DNA of 64,000 bases from Vitreimonas flagellata (lineage in GTDB: Bacteria > Pseudomonadota > Alphaproteobacteria > Caulobacterales > Aquidulcibacteraceae). Location of the stretch: contig NZ_SBJL01000001.1 in the NCBI RefSeq assembly GCF_004634425.1, positions 1,027,001-1,091,000 on the forward strand, written 5' to 3'. The notes under the pieces were generated by a model, which was not told the DNA's origin, ran no database searches, and was given only the letters and a program-made list of their open reading frames with translations. Shown piece by piece: positions 17,596 through 26,550 of the stretch. A program made the translations under genes and the position numbers. How positions within the stretch are numbered: position 1 is the first letter of the stretch; the number at the start of each line of letters is the position of its first letter.

Positions 17596-17686
17596 TGGCG
17601 GAGACGGAGGGATTCGAACCCTCGGTACCCGGTTAAGGTACGCTCCCTTAGCAAGGGAGTGCCTTCAGCCACTCGGCCACGTCTCC
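17596..17686 (-). tRNA. tRNA-Ser (anticodon GCT)
   Basis: On the minus strand a complete class II tRNA is visible: acceptor GGAGAC pairing with GTCTCC, D arm, anticodon stem CTCCC/GGGAG around loop TTGCTAA (anticodon GCT), a long variable arm, the T loop GGTTCGAATCC, discriminator G and an encoded CCA. Length is 91 bases, right for serine. An integrase remnant lies next to its 3' end, making it the probable attachment site of the copper block. Confidence 0.97.
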
Positions 17687-17817
17687 GGCGGGGGCGGAAC
17701 GCTTAGCTGGCGCCCCTTCGCACCGCAAGGCGCCTTGTCGCGCCGCATACATGGTTAAGTGGCGCGGGCTTTGCGCGAGCGGACTCGAAGAATTTAGTCC
17801 CAAGGGCGAAAATACCC

Positions 17818-19509
17818 ATGTTTCCAGCTGCCTTGCTCCGCGCTGGCGCCAATATGGCCCAGGATGCGGCGCGCTTTGAGCCGTCGCCGCCGCCGATTGA
17901 CGACGCATTAACCATCGAACAACGCGAGGCGCAGCGAATTGGTGACCTCGCCGCCTCGTTCTGCTTGTTCGGCCTGCGTATCGCGCTTGAGGAAGACGCT
18001 TGGCGCGACGCGGCCGAGCCCTATCTCGCCGCCGCCGATACCCCGCCCATGCCCGCCAACGATCCCGCGCACGTGGCCCCCGCCACCGCCTTCGCCTTCC
18101 CCAAGCTTGGCCGCCGCGGCGTGCATGTGAGCCCGCGCCTGCCGATGCAGGCGCTGCGCGTGATCGATTGGGCGGCGGTGCTGCTGATCGCGCACGTCGC
18201 CGCCCTTTGGGGCGTTGGCGCTGGCCTCTTTGCGCTGTCGCTTGGTGAAGCCGCGACCTTCGTCCTCGCCGCCGGGGCGCTGAAGGCGGGCCTCTGGTTG
18301 ACCGAAACCTATCGCGCCACGCCTGCAACGATGCGCCCGGAAGGCGCAGTGGGCGGCCTCGCCCTTGGCGTCATCGCCGGCATCATCATCGCCAATCTGA
18401 TCGCACCTGACGCGCGCGCCTCCGCCGCACTCGCCACCACGCTGCCGATCGCGGCCATGCTGCTCGCCGGTATCCACGCCGCGATCGCGGTATGGAGCAA
18501 TGCCGCGCACAAAAAGGGCATGTTCGCCGAGAACGTCGTCATCATCGGCGCCACCGAAGCCGCCAAGCGCATCATCGCCCGCGCCAAACGATCGGGCGAT
18601 ATGCGCGTCGTCGCCATCGTGGATGATCGCCTCTCACGCGTGCCGTCGAAGCTCTCGGCAGCCCCAGTCGGCGGCAATATCGATGACCTGATGGCGTGGG
18701 ACGGCCTGCCGCACGTGGACCGCATCATCATCACCGTGACGCAAAAGGCCGAAACGCGCGTGCGCGCCATGATCGAGCGCCTACGCCCGATCCCGAACCG
18801 CGTCGATCTGCTGCTCGATTACCAGAACCAAGGCGTTCAAGGCCGTCGCATCGAGCGCTTGAATGGAACAGCTGTCGCGTGCGTCTCTGGTCGACCGCAC
18901 AATTATCGCCGCGCCATGATCAAGCGCGCTTCAGACCTCATCATTGGCGGCGCCATGCTCATTGGCTTCGCAATCCCGATGCTCATCATCGCGATTGCGG
19001 TCCGCTTAGACAGCAAAGGCCCGATCCTCTATCGCCAGCAACGTCACGGCTTCAACAATCGTGTCTTCACCGTCTTCAAATTCCGTACGATGCGCGTGCG
19101 CCCAGAAGAGAAGACCCTGGTGCAAGTGCAAGCCGCCGACCCACGCATCACCCGTCTCGGCCGCTTCCTGCGCAAGACCAGCCTCGATGAGCTGCCGCAA
19201 TTGCTGAACGTGATGCTGGGCGACATGAGCCTCGTCGGCCCACGTCCGCACGCTGTCGGCATGAAGACGGCCGAGCGCGATCTACAACACATCGTCGCTG
19301 AATATGCGCACCGCCACCGCGTGAAGCCAGGCCTCACCGGCTGGGCGCAGATCAATGGTTCGCGCGGCCCAGTGCAAACGCCCGCTGAATTGCGCCGCCG
19401 CGTGAAGCTCGATCTCGAATACGTGTCGAACGCCTCGCTCTGGCTCGACCTGCAAATCCTCCTGCGCACCGCCCCATCGCTGCTCGGCGACAAGGAAGCG
19501 ACGCGCTAA
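17818..19509 (+). CDS. Polyprenyl-phosphate glycosylphosphotransferase (exopolysaccharide initiation)
   Basis: 563 residues. It transfers a sugar-1-phosphate to undecaprenyl phosphate, the first step of capsule, exopolysaccharide or holdfast synthesis. An N-terminal tail of about 110 residues precedes four membrane spans (about 120-230), a CoA-binding-like Rossmann domain ([22 protein letters not shown]) and the C-terminal bacterial sugar-transferase domain: [75 protein letters not shown]. It resembles WcaJ/HfsE/PssY; the sugar is unknown. It stands alone without a polysaccharide cluster. Confidence 0.92.
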   Translation: MFPAALLRAGANMAQDAARFEPSPPPIDDALTIEQREAQRIGDLAASFCLFGLRIALEEDAWRDAAEPYLAAADTPPMPANDPAHVAPATAFAFPKLGRRGVHVSPRLPMQALRVIDWAAVLLIAHVAALWGVGAGLFALSLGEAATFVLAAGALKAGLWLTETYRATPATMRPEGAVGGLALGVIAGIIIANLIAPDARASAALATTLPIAAMLLAGIHAAIAVWSNAAHKKGMFAENVVIIGATEAAKRIIARAKRSGDMRVVAIVDDRLSRVPSKLSAAPVGGNIDDLMAWDGLPHVDRIIITVTQKAETRVRAMIERLRPIPNRVDLLLDYQNQGVQGRRIERLNGTAVACVSGRPHNYRRAMIKRASDLIIGGAMLIGFAIPMLIIAIAVRLDSKGPILYRQQRHGFNNRVFTVFKFRTMRVRPEEKTLVQVQAADPRITRLGRFLRKTSLDELPQLLNVMLGDMSLVGPRPHAVGMKTAERDLQHIVAEYAHRHRVKPGLTGWAQINGSRGPVQTPAELRRRVKLDLEYVSNASLWLDLQILLRTAPSLLGDKEATR

Positions 19510-19518
19510 GTGGAGGAA

Positions 19519-19597
19519 GGAGCGCGGGTCTTCAGACCAGCGATGGCGCCGTACCTTCAAAGTCGTGAGAAGACACGGGTCTGAAGACCCGCGCTCC
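19519..19597. repeat. REP-like palindrome, copy 1
   Basis: Two perfect 20-base arms (19519-19538 and 19578-19597) are separated by 39 bases; each arm contains the smaller palindrome GGTCTTCAGACC. It sits between convergent genes, immediately after the glycosyltransferase and just before the nuclease stop. Organisation is like copies 2 and 3 (long paired arms, each with an inner palindrome), although the arm sequence differs. It may double as a bidirectional terminator. Confidence 0.75.
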
Positions 19598-19602
19598 ATG
19601 CG

Positions 19603-20292
19603 CTAGTACTTGCTCCACGCGCCGCAAGCTTTGCAAGAGATCGGCATCGCGCGCGTTTGGCCGATCTGTGCAAGACCGCCATGCGGGCCGCACCATCTCT
19701 CACGCTTGCCGCGCCATGGCCGCGCGAAACCCTTCGCCACCAACGCTTCGCCCAAATCAGCGCCGTCGGCATACACAAAGGCGATGCGTCGGCCGTACTG
19801 ATCCCAGCGCCAAGTCCGGCGCACGGTCACCGCCTTTGCGCGATTGACCATCGCCACGACAGCAAGCCGTGCAAGCTCGCCGCGTTGCGCCTCGTTTGCG
19901 CATCTGGCGTCGTCGCCCGTCTCGGGCGCATCGATGTTGGCGACGCGATAGCGCACGCCGCTGGCGGCGTCCAAGATCGTGTCCCCGTCAATGACGCACG
20001 GCCTCATCACAACGAGATGCAATTTTTCAGGAAAGCGATTGGCGAGTGCGTGCCACAGCCGGCGGCCGACGCGTTCTAGCGCCAAGCTCACGAGTGCTGC
20101 GGTGAGCACGCCCCACAGGATCGCTTCAACGATCTCCGCCGGCGTGGTGCGCGCGCTCAGCACAGGCTCATAGGTCGCGATCAACCCCACAAGGAGCACC
20201 GCGGCGAACACAAACGCCAGCATCCAGCGCTCGCGCCAGAACAAGAGCGGCGCGCGCTTTCGCGTGTGTCGAGAGGGAGGGACAACCGTCAT
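19603..20292 (-). CDS. Membrane-anchored thermonuclease-like (SNase) protein
   Basis: 229 residues when started at the ATG giving MTVVPPSRH. Two hydrophobic segments (about 24-44 and 58-80) precede a staphylococcal-nuclease domain: VIDGDTILDAASGVRYRVANIDAPETG, the Arg-containing AQRGELARLAV, WDQYGRRIAFVYADGADLGEALVAKGFARPW. The Arg, Asp and Glu positions expected for catalysis (RVANIDAPE; the conserved GR) appear kept. It would cleave nucleic acid at or outside the inner membrane. Confidence 0.82.
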   Translation of the reverse strand: MTVVPPSRHTRKRAPLLFWRERWMLAFVFAAVLLVGLIATYEPVLSARTTPAEIVEAILWGVLTAALVSLALERVGRRLWHALANRFPEKLHLVVMRPCVIDGDTILDAASGVRYRVANIDAPETGDDARCANEAQRGELARLAVVAMVNRAKAVTVRRTWRWDQYGRRIAFVYADGADLGEALVAKGFARPWRGKRERWCGPHGGLAQIGQTRAMPISCKACGAWSKY

Positions 20293-20382
20293 GGCTGTCA
20301 CGCAAAGCAGCAGGCGCCAAACGCCCACGACATTGCACGCGCGAGCCAAGCGGCGCTCGCGCTTTGCCTACTGCCTTGACGC

Positions 20383-20652
20383 CTAGTGGTGCTTCACGCT
20401 CAGCCACTCGCGCGCGCTGCGCTGGGCTTGGGCGATCTCGTCCTTCGACATCATGTCCGACAGTTCGCGGCGGCATTCCTTCGCCGCATCCGAACCGCGC
20501 ACAGCGGCGAGATTGAACCACATGTGCGCTTGCACCAGGTCGACCTCTGGGCCCGTCGAATAGATCAGGCCGAGCTTGTAAAGATTGTCGCAATCACCAG
20601 CGGCGCGCACAGCAGCGTGTGCTTCCGCAATCTCAGAATCCGTGAACGCCAT
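20383..20652 (-). CDS. Small Sel1-like repeat protein
   Basis: 89 residues starting MAFTDSEIAEAH, with AAGGGAG eight bases upstream. A partial Sel1/TPR-like helix pair is recognisable (LYKLGLIYSTGPEVDLVQAHMWFNLAAVRGSDAAKECRRELSDMMSKDEIAQAQ), the common single-unit form in alphaproteobacteria. No signal peptide. The role is unknown, probably protein-protein contact. It lies 90 bases downstream of the start of the nuclease gene, same strand. Confidence 0.75.
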   Translation of the reverse strand: MAFTDSEIAEAHAAVRAAGDCDNLYKLGLIYSTGPEVDLVQAHMWFNLAAVRGSDAAKECRRELSDMMSKDEIAQAQRSAREWLSVKHH

Positions 20653-20785
20653 TTTGGCGGCTCCCTTGGTGTCAATTGGGAACGCCCCGGATTGCCCGAT
20701 GTACGCTCCACCCCATCGACGTGCATTTCTCGCGCCGTCGGAGTGGATCAATGTCATGCTTTAATTGCGATAAGCTTAAGCGCGA

Positions 20786-21541
20786 TCAGCCTTGTTTTGA
20801 TTTCGCGTCATTTACCGAAGCAGATGTTTGCCCGAACAGGCTTTTGGCCATGTCGCGCACCTGATCCTTACTCAATTCTTGCTTCTGCCGCAGCTCATCG
20901 CCCGCCGCGAGCGCACGTTGAACCGCAGGACGCGCAAAGATCTGATCGACCCAGGCTTTAAGCTTTGGGAAATCATCGAAGCTCTGACCGAGCTTGTGGG
21001 CGATGCGCGCCCACGGCCATGACGCAATGTCCGCGATCGAATACTCATCGCCGCCAAGATTGGCGCTCTCTTCCAAGCGCCGCTCCATCACGCCGCACAA
21101 ACGGTTGAGCTCGTTCACGTAACGCGTGTGGCCGTATTCAATCAGCTTCGGATCATCGACGATCTTCGGCGCGTAATTGATGAAGTGGCTCGCTTGCCCC
21201 GCCATCGGGCCCAAGCCGCCCATCTGCCAGAACAACCACTCATCGACCTTCGTGCGCGCGCGTTCATCACTTGGATAGAACTTGCCCGACTTGCGCCCGA
21301 GATATTGAAGGATCGCGCCGGACTCAAACACTGAGATCGGCTCACCGCCCGGCCCCTCGGGATCGACGATCGCCGGCATACGATTGTTCGGTGAGATTTT
21401 CAGAAACGCCGGCGCGAATTGTTCGCCGCGGCCAATGTTCACGGGCTTCAATTCGTAGGGGAGCCCCATCTCCTCAAGCGCGATGGAAATCTTCCAGCCA
21501 TTCGGCGTCGGCCAGAAATAGAGTTCGATCGGCTTTGTCAT
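20786..21541 (-). CDS. Glutathione S-transferase-like protein (YfcG/Ure2p-type)
   Basis: 251 residues. The N-terminal thioredoxin-like domain starts IELYFWPTPNGWKISIALEEMGLPYELKPVNIGRGEQFAPAFLKISPNNRMPAIVDPEG, with the cis-Pro of NRMPAI and the FESGAILQYLG glutathione motif. An all-helical C-terminal domain follows (DEYSIADIASWPWARI). Asn in PTPNGWK and the SPNNRMPA motif point to the Nu/YfcG class, which acts as a disulfide-bond reductase or GSH peroxidase. Monocistronic. Confidence 0.9.
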   Translation of the reverse strand: MTKPIELYFWPTPNGWKISIALEEMGLPYELKPVNIGRGEQFAPAFLKISPNNRMPAIVDPEGPGGEPISVFESGAILQYLGRKSGKFYPSDERARTKVDEWLFWQMGGLGPMAGQASHFINYAPKIVDDPKLIEYGHTRYVNELNRLCGVMERRLEESANLGGDEYSIADIASWPWARIAHKLGQSFDDFPKLKAWVDQIFARPAVQRALAAGDELRQKQELSKDQVRDMAKSLFGQTSASVNDAKSKQG

Positions 21542-21851
21542 GGGCGTCCCTTAGATTGGCTCGCGATCAACATGGGCGCTTCCCTAAACTCGCGCTAGAG
21601 GGACACATTCCGCCAAACCTCCGGCGAATCCCAGCGTCACAAGCCCGTGAGATGAAACCGCGTTGATTCAGCTTGGATTCATCTGGAAAAGCCGCGCCCT
21701 GCAAAACCAAGCGCTTACGCGATTTTACTGACGGCGAGTTCCCATCCGGATTCAGACCGGGTTCAGTCACACCTCGCCACACTCCTCTCAGAGCTAGGGA
21801 CCTTTCCTCGAACGTTGGCCGTTCGATGGGAAGCAGGAAGGAGACCTCGCT
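21542..21851. other. Divergent promoter region between the GST and RcnB-like genes
   Basis: 310 bases between two divergent starts. It holds AAGGAG just before the RcnB-like ATG and repeated GATTCAG/GGTTCAG words (about 21664-21770). No gene, clear operator or terminator was found. Confidence 0.45.
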
Positions 21852-22355
21852 ATGAAACGTTATGCGCTTGCTGCGCTGGCGGTGGCCTTTACGGCGCCGC
21901 TCGCCATTTCCACCGAAGCCGCCGCGCACGACCGTCGCGGCGACAATCACCGCAACCATCGTGGCGACGATCGTTGGGATCGCAACAACGATTGGGACAA
22001 TCGCGATGATCGCCGCGACGAGCGGCGCGCCTATCGCGAAGGCCGCCGTGACGGCCGCCATGATCGCGACCGCTGGGATGATCGCCGCTACAATGGCTAT
22101 CACTACAACGGCCGCTGGTATTACGGCCCGCCGCCGTCCCATTGGCGCGATCACGCGCGTTATGACTATCGCGCCTGGCGTCGCGGCGACCGTCTGCCGG
22201 CGTATTACCGCGACCATTATCGCCCGGTAGATTATCGCTATTATCGCCTGCGCCCGCCGCCGCGCGGCTACCATTACGTGCGCGATGATCGCGGCGAGCT
22301 CTTGCTGGTCGGCATCGCCACCGGCGTGATCTTGGGCATCATCGCCAGCCAATAA
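21852..22355 (+). CDS. RcnB-like periplasmic protein rich in Asp, Arg, His and Tyr
   Basis: 167 residues with AAGGAG before the ATG. The signal peptide ends near TEAAAHD. The middle (residues 25-90) is highly charged, with repeated DRR/DDR/WD units and His. The C-terminal part RAWRRGDRLPAYYRDHYRPVDYRYYRLRPPPRGYHYVRDDRGELLLVGIATGVI matches the RcnB (nickel/cobalt homeostasis) family, ending in a hydrophobic segment. Its exact role in alphaproteobacteria is not known; it is distant from the copper block. Confidence 0.85.
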   Translation: MKRYALAALAVAFTAPLAISTEAAAHDRRGDNHRNHRGDDRWDRNNDWDNRDDRRDERRAYREGRRDGRHDRDRWDDRRYNGYHYNGRWYYGPPPSHWRDHARYDYRAWRRGDRLPAYYRDHYRPVDYRYYRLRPPPRGYHYVRDDRGELLLVGIATGVILGIIASQ

Positions 22356-22378
22356 TCACGTTCTGACGTGACACAACC

Positions 22379-22412
22379 AATCGCCCCGATGCTCCCCGGC
22401 GTCGGGGTGATT
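22379..22412 (+). terminator. Hairpin after the RcnB-like gene
   Basis: Arms AATCGCCCCGA and TCGGGGTGATT (one G-U pair) with a 12-base loop begin 23 bases after the stop. Only a short T run follows, so termination may be partial. Confidence 0.5.
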
Positions 22413-22490
22413 TCACGCGCGCGATCGTTACGTTAACGCAGCAGAAACCAAACGCCGCCACTTTGCACGCTTCAACGAAGGAGGCGCGCG

Positions 22491-22670
22491 ATGATCTCTT
22501 TGTGGCTGTTCATGCTGATGCAAGTTTTCATGCCGAGCGCCGACCGCATCGCCTCTTATGAGGCCGGCGCCTTCGAAGCGCATCTCCACGCTGGGATGGA
22601 ATCGGCGCAGCCCTTCGGCGCCATCGGCCACATGGCCCGCTACACGCCGCTCGTCGCGCGCGCGATCTAA
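22491..22670 (+). CDS. 59-residue small protein with a hydrophobic N-terminus
   Basis: An ATG preceded by AAGGAGG (seven-base spacing) opens a 59-codon frame. MISLWLFMLMQVFMPSADR may be an uncleaved signal or short membrane anchor; the rest is EAGAFEAHLHAGMESAQP followed by FGAIGHMARYTPLVARAI. The strong ribosome site and natural codon use support a real gene. It converges on the gamma-glutamylcyclotransferase-like gene and the two stop codons share bases (CTAA). No family recognised. Confidence 0.6.
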   Translation: MISLWLFMLMQVFMPSADRIASYEAGAFEAHLHAGMESAQPFGAIGHMARYTPLVARAI

Positions 22671-23014
22671 GCGCGCTTCACGTACACCCAAGCACGCAAG
22701 CCAGACGCCAGTGGCGCCTCCACGCGGGCGTAGTCGCTGACTTCGTAGGCATCCGCCGCCGCAAGCTCTTCCGGCGTGATCAGAAACACCATGCCCGCCA
22801 CGCGATCCGCGTCATCGCCGGAACGCGACACGATAGGATGAAAGCGCTCGCCGCTCTTGGCCAGCACATCAGGATCGGTGATCTCCACCATATCCTGGCG
22901 AAACCCCACCAACGCGTCGGCCACCCCCTCCAGCACCCGCCCAAACTGCGCCCGCTGCACGCTCTCAAGCTGCAACGTGCCGTACGAGAAGAGGCGTTCG
23001 GTCGCTGCGCTCAA
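22667..23014 (-). CDS. AIG2/gamma-glutamylcyclotransferase-like protein
   Basis: 115 residues from a TTG three bases after the gatB stop; earlier in-frame codons lie inside gatB. The family signature LFSYGTLQLESVQRAQFGR is at the N-terminus, and the acidic active-site region is seen in VFLITPEELAAADAYE. The C-terminus is VEAPLASGLRAWVYVKRA. Such enzymes form 5-oxoproline from gamma-glutamyl compounds. The tight junction suggests co-transcription with gatB. The start codon is the weak point. Confidence 0.78.
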   Translation of the reverse strand: MSAATERLFSYGTLQLESVQRAQFGRVLEGVADALVGFRQDMVEITDPDVLAKSGERFHPIVSRSGDDADRVAGMVFLITPEELAAADAYEVSDYARVEAPLASGLRAWVYVKRA

Positions 23015-23016
23015 TA

Positions 23017-24501
23017 TTAGACGCCGAGTTTCTTCTTTAGAATCTCGTTCACGACGCCGGGATTGGCTTTGCCTCCCGTCGCCTTCATCGTCTGACCAAC
23101 CCACCAGCCAAACGCTTTCGGGTTCTTCTTCACGTCTTCGAGCTTATCGGGATTGCCGGCGATCAGATCGTCGATGGCTTTTTCGATCGCGCCCGTATCG
23201 GTGACTTGCTTCAAGCCTTCGCGCTCAACGATCGCGCCCGGCGCCTCGCCGGTTTCAACCATTTTCGCGAACACCTCTTTGGCGATCTTGCCGTTGATCG
23301 TGCCGTCCTTGATCAGATCGAGCAGTGCGCCCAGCGCATCGGCCTTCACCGGCGAATCCGCCAGTTCCAAGCCCTTCTTGTTGAGCACGCCCGCCAGTTC
23401 TTGCGTCACCCAATTGGCCGCCGCTTTCGAATCGCGCCCTTTGGCCACCGTTTCGAAATAGGTCGCTGCATCCATGTCGGATGAGAGCACGCGCGCGTCA
23501 TAGGCCGAGAGCCCATACTCACTCATGAAGCGCTTCTTCTTCGCGTCCGGCAATTCCGGCAGCGATTTGCGGATGTCCTCGATCCATTTTTCCTCAAGCA
23601 CCAAAGGCAGCAGATCCGGGTCCGGGAAATAGCGATAATCGTGCGCGTCTTCTTTCGAGCGCATCGTCCGCGTTTCGCCAGTGTTCGCATCGAACAGGCG
23701 CGTCTCTTGATCGATCGTGCCGCCGCTCTCCAGAATCTCAATCTGGCGGCGCGCTTCGTACTCGATCGCCTGCATCATGAAGCGCGTCGAGTTGACGTTC
23801 TTGATCTCGCAGCGCGTGCCCCATTCCTTGGTGCCAGCCTTGCGCACCGACACGTTCACGTCCGCACGCATGGAGCCTTCTTCCATGTTGCCGTCGCAGG
23901 TGCCAAGCGCGCGCACGATCGCACGCAGCTTGTTGAAATACGCCGCCGCCTCTTTCGACGAGCGCATGTCCGGACGCGACACGATTTCCATCAGCGCCAC
24001 GCCCGAGCGATTAAGGTCGACATAGGTCTCGCTTGGGCTGAGATCGTGGATCGACTTACCCGCGTCTTGCTCCAGATGCAGGCGCTCGATGCGGATCGTC
24101 AGCGGCTCTTCGCCGTCCGGCTCCACTTCGATCTCGCCTTCGCCGACGATCGGCATCGCGAACTGGCTGATCTGATAGCCTTGCGGCAAATCCGGGTAGA
24201 AATAATTCTTCCGATCAAACCGGCTCACGCGATGGATCTCCGCGTTCAGCCCGAGCCCCGTGCGGATCGCTTGCTCGACGCAGAATTTGTTGATCACCGG
24301 CAGCATGCCCGGCATCGCCGCGTCCACCAGCGAGACGTGCGCGTTCGGATCACCGCCATAGGCAGCGCTCGCGCCCGAAAACAGCTTCGCGTTCGACGTC
24401 ACCTGCGCATGCACTTCGAGCCCCACAATGATCTCCCATTGGGACTTCTCGCCGGACACAAGCTGGTCAGGGCGGGCGGAGCGAATATCGAGACTGGTCA
24501 T
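23017..24501 (-). CDS. gatB: Asp-tRNA(Asn)/Glu-tRNA(Gln) amidotransferase subunit B
   Basis: 494 residues, full length. GatB motifs: [12 protein letters not shown] at the N-terminus, [45 protein letters not shown] and the tail domain ending [30 protein letters not shown]. It binds the mischarged tRNA and phosphorylates it before amidation in the GatCAB complex. gatA and gatC are not adjacent in this window. Confidence 0.97.
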   Translation of the reverse strand: MTSLDIRSARPDQLVSGEKSQWEIIVGLEVHAQVTSNAKLFSGASAAYGGDPNAHVSLVDAAMPGMLPVINKFCVEQAIRTGLGLNAEIHRVSRFDRKNYFYPDLPQGYQISQFAMPIVGEGEIEVEPDGEEPLTIRIERLHLEQDAGKSIHDLSPSETYVDLNRSGVALMEIVSRPDMRSSKEAAAYFNKLRAIVRALGTCDGNMEEGSMRADVNVSVRKAGTKEWGTRCEIKNVNSTRFMMQAIEYEARRQIEILESGGTIDQETRLFDANTGETRTMRSKEDAHDYRYFPDPDLLPLVLEEKWIEDIRKSLPELPDAKKKRFMSEYGLSAYDARVLSSDMDAATYFETVAKGRDSKAAANWVTQELAGVLNKKGLELADSPVKADALGALLDLIKDGTINGKIAKEVFAKMVETGEAPGAIVEREGLKQVTDTGAIEKAIDDLIAGNPDKLEDVKKNPKAFGWWVGQTMKATGGKANPGVVNEILKKKLGV

Positions 24502-24619
24502 AAGCTTGGATTAGGGGAGCCCGCGCGCGCTTGTCCAGGGTTCCAGGCCCAGCGCGCTTCCATTGCCGCATGTGGTGCGCAATTATGCCGCCGGGCGGAA
24601 CGAAATGGCGGAGAATTTC

Positions 24620-25054
24620 ATGCGCGCACTGATCCTATCCGCGGCCCTCGCCGCCCTCGCGGCCTGCCATACGCCCGCACCGGAACCCGTTCCAATGCCG
24701 ACGCCCACGCCCTCCGCCGCCTGCGCCGTGCTCGATAGCCGCGATTGGTCAGCCTGGGTCAATCGTATGCCCGGCCCGAACGCGACGTCGACGCTGCACG
24801 TCACCGGTAAAGTCGATCTGCCCAATCCCGGCTACAGCGTCACCGTGCGCGACGGCCCCGCCGACCGCAGCGCCCAGCCCGTGCAACAGATCATGCTCGA
24901 GACGTCGCAACGCAGCGGTATGTTCACCCAAGCCGTGATCACCGCCGACGTGCACTATGTCGGCCCCATCATTGCCCCGAGCTACCGCGCCATTCGCGTG
25001 ATGTGCGGCGGTCGCCAGATCGCCGAGATCAACGAAATCCCAGACGTGCAATGA
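24620..25054 (+). CDS. Lipoprotein of unknown function
   Basis: 144 residues starting at MRALILSA, chosen because GGCGGAG lies six bases upstream; two earlier Met codons lack a site. The lipobox LAAC ends the signal (Cys16). A Pro-rich linker (PAPEPVPMPTPTPSAAC) leads to a compact beta-rich domain with STLHVTGKVDLPNPGYSVTVRDGPAD and a Cys pair. This resembles small alphaproteobacterial outer-membrane-anchored lipoproteins; no named domain recognised. Confidence 0.72.
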   Translation: MRALILSAALAALAACHTPAPEPVPMPTPTPSAACAVLDSRDWSAWVNRMPGPNATSTLHVTGKVDLPNPGYSVTVRDGPADRSAQPVQQIMLETSQRSGMFTQAVITADVHYVGPIIAPSYRAIRVMCGGRQIAEINEIPDVQ

Positions 25055-25067
25055 GCCGCAAAGTAAA

Positions 25068-25093
25068 AGCCCCGCGCATCGCTGCGCGGGGCT
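25068..25093. terminator. Strong terminator hairpin, likely bidirectional
   Basis: Perfect 11-base arms AGCCCCGCGCA and TGCGCGGGGCT with a four-base loop. On the minus strand the stem is followed by TTTTAC, so it best serves the small minus-strand membrane peptide gene; it also lies 14 bases past the lipoprotein stop. Confidence 0.8.
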
Positions 25094-25136
25094 GGCCAAG
25101 ACAACGGCCAAAGAGGTTTCTCTGAAGTCGCAGGCG

Positions 25137-25211
25137 TTAGAGTAAGAACAATCCCAAAGCCGCGACGCCAAAAGCGATCGCGGCCAGAATGTATCGTAAC
25201 GATACGTTCAC
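25137..25211 (-). CDS. 24-residue single-span membrane peptide
   Basis: A GTG (25211) with AAGGAG nine bases upstream opens a 24-codon frame, NVSLRYILAAIAFGVAALGL plus a short hydrophobic end, which is one complete membrane helix. A strong terminator follows 44 bases after the stop, so this looks like a tiny independent transcription unit. Codons 3-7 form the perfect palindrome GTATCGTTACGATAC. Too short for family assignment. Confidence 0.5.
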   Translation of the reverse strand: MNVSLRYILAAIAFGVAALGLFLL

Positions 25212-25375
25212 GATGAAAATCTCCTTCACCTCGCCACCCAGGCTGCAAGCGGAAAGCCAAGCTTCGCGCAGCGCGAGAATGCGCCCCGCCGCAGCACGCA
25301 ATTCCCCCGGAAACATTGGGCGCGGCGCTTGCGTAAACGCTTGGACCACAGACGCAGGTTCCAAGCTTAACGACG

Positions 25376-25906
25376 ATGCTCGGCGAAGAGACTTTTCATC
25401 CAGACACACGCGCGCTGCTGGCCTATGGCCGCGCGCTCGCCGGCACGGCTGAAGCGCCCAAGAAGGGCGGCGCCGATCAGGTGCTCGAACGCTTGTTCGT
25501 GCTTGAACGCACCAGCGATGGCCGCCTGCCCATCCGCACCTTCGGCACGGAGCTCATCGACGTGTTCGGCCGCGACATGCGCGAGCACGATTTTCGGCGC
25601 TTCTTCCTCCCAGCGGACCTCGCCTTGGTGAACGCACTGATTGACGCCTGCACCGATGCGGGCGAACCGGGCATTTTGCGCGTCATCGCGGAGACCGCGT
25701 GTGGGAAAATGCTCGGCGCGGAAATCCTGATCACGCCGCTCAAAGTCGATCATCAACTCGGCCATCGCTTCCTCGGCATGTTTCAGATGCTGGGCGGCGA
25801 AAACTTTCTCGGCGGTCGCCCAATCCAACGCCTGCGCCTAGGCTCGCTGCACCCGCCCGCCGCCAAAGCGCCTAAAGGCATGCGCCTCGTTGTCGTGAAC
25901 GACTAA
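25376..25906 (+). CDS. PAS_5-family single-domain protein
   Basis: 176 residues. The pattern HPDTRALLAYGRALAG, then LPIRTFGTELIDVFGRDMREHDFRRFFLPAD and VDHQLGHRFLGMFQMLGG matches the PAS_5 family (one PAS-like domain) common in Caulobacterales. No output domain or membrane span. Its ligand and partner are unknown. It converges with the Pr6Pr gene, sharing four bases at the stops. Confidence 0.8.
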   Translation: MLGEETFHPDTRALLAYGRALAGTAEAPKKGGADQVLERLFVLERTSDGRLPIRTFGTELIDVFGRDMREHDFRRFFLPADLALVNALIDACTDAGEPGILRVIAETACGKMLGAEILITPLKVDHQLGHRFLGMFQMLGGENFLGGRPIQRLRLGSLHPPAAKAPKGMRLVVVND

Positions 25907-26550
25907 GCTTGTGCGGCAGCAGCCGCGCCGGCGCGCTTCGCCAGCGCATGATCCACGCCCACCAGCAAGAACGCAAAAGCCACGAACGCCGCGCATAGGC
26001 CCGCAACATTGAGCGCCAACGCGCCCCACGACATCGCACTCGGGTCCATGAAATAATAGGCGTAGAAGCCGTCGAACTGCCCGCGCACCAGCGCATACAC
26101 AGTGTAAGCGGTGGGCCACAGAGCGCAGAACAACGCCCCGCGCCACGTTAGCCCGCCGTGCGGACGCAAGATCCAGAACAACGCCGTCGTCAGCGGCACG
26201 ATCTGGTGCACGATCACATCCGCCACCTTCTGCGCGCCCTGGGGGTCCCAGCGAGACGCCAGCAGCAGATTGTAAACCGCAAACACAAACAGGATCGACA
26301 CCGTCGCCATCAACTCACCGCGCGGTGAGTTCAAGCCGACACGGCTCTCGGGCTTCAGCGCCGCGCGCGCCATCACGAGTGTGACGAACGTGTTCGTAAG
26401 GATCGTGAAATATGCAAAATAGCGCGACGTCGCCTCAAGCGGCGTCGCACCCTCCGCGCCCATATTCCGCACGATCAGGAAATATTGCAGCCCAAGCCCC
26501 GCAACACCGATCAAAGCGCCCAGTGTTGCGACCACGCGGGCGGGGGTCAC
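25903..26550 (-). CDS. Pr6Pr-like integral membrane protein
   Basis: 215 residues with about six spans, GTG start overlapping the stop of the GMC oxidoreductase (GTGA). Family features are SRYFAYFTILTNTFVTLVM near the second span, ASRWDPQGAQKVADVIVHQIVPLTTALFWIL and the central WRGALFCALWPTAYTVYALVRGQFDGFYAYYFMDP. The function of the family in bacteria is not established. Coupling suggests it serves the same process as the upstream oxidoreductase. Confidence 0.82.
   Translation of the reverse strand: MTPARVVATLGALIGVAGLGLQYFLIVRNMGAEGATPLEATSRYFAYFTILTNTFVTLVMARAALKPESRVGLNSPRGELMATVSILFVFAVYNLLLASRWDPQGAQKVADVIVHQIVPLTTALFWILRPHGGLTWRGALFCALWPTAYTVYALVRGQFDGFYAYYFMDPSAMSWGALALNVAGLCAAFVAFAFLLVGVDHALAKRAGAAAAAQA

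Noticed and set aside
21567-22352. 261-codon minus-strand hydrophobic frame
   Set aside because: Antisense to the RcnB-like gene; its Ile/Val/Ala repeats mirror the Asp/Arg codons of the true gene.
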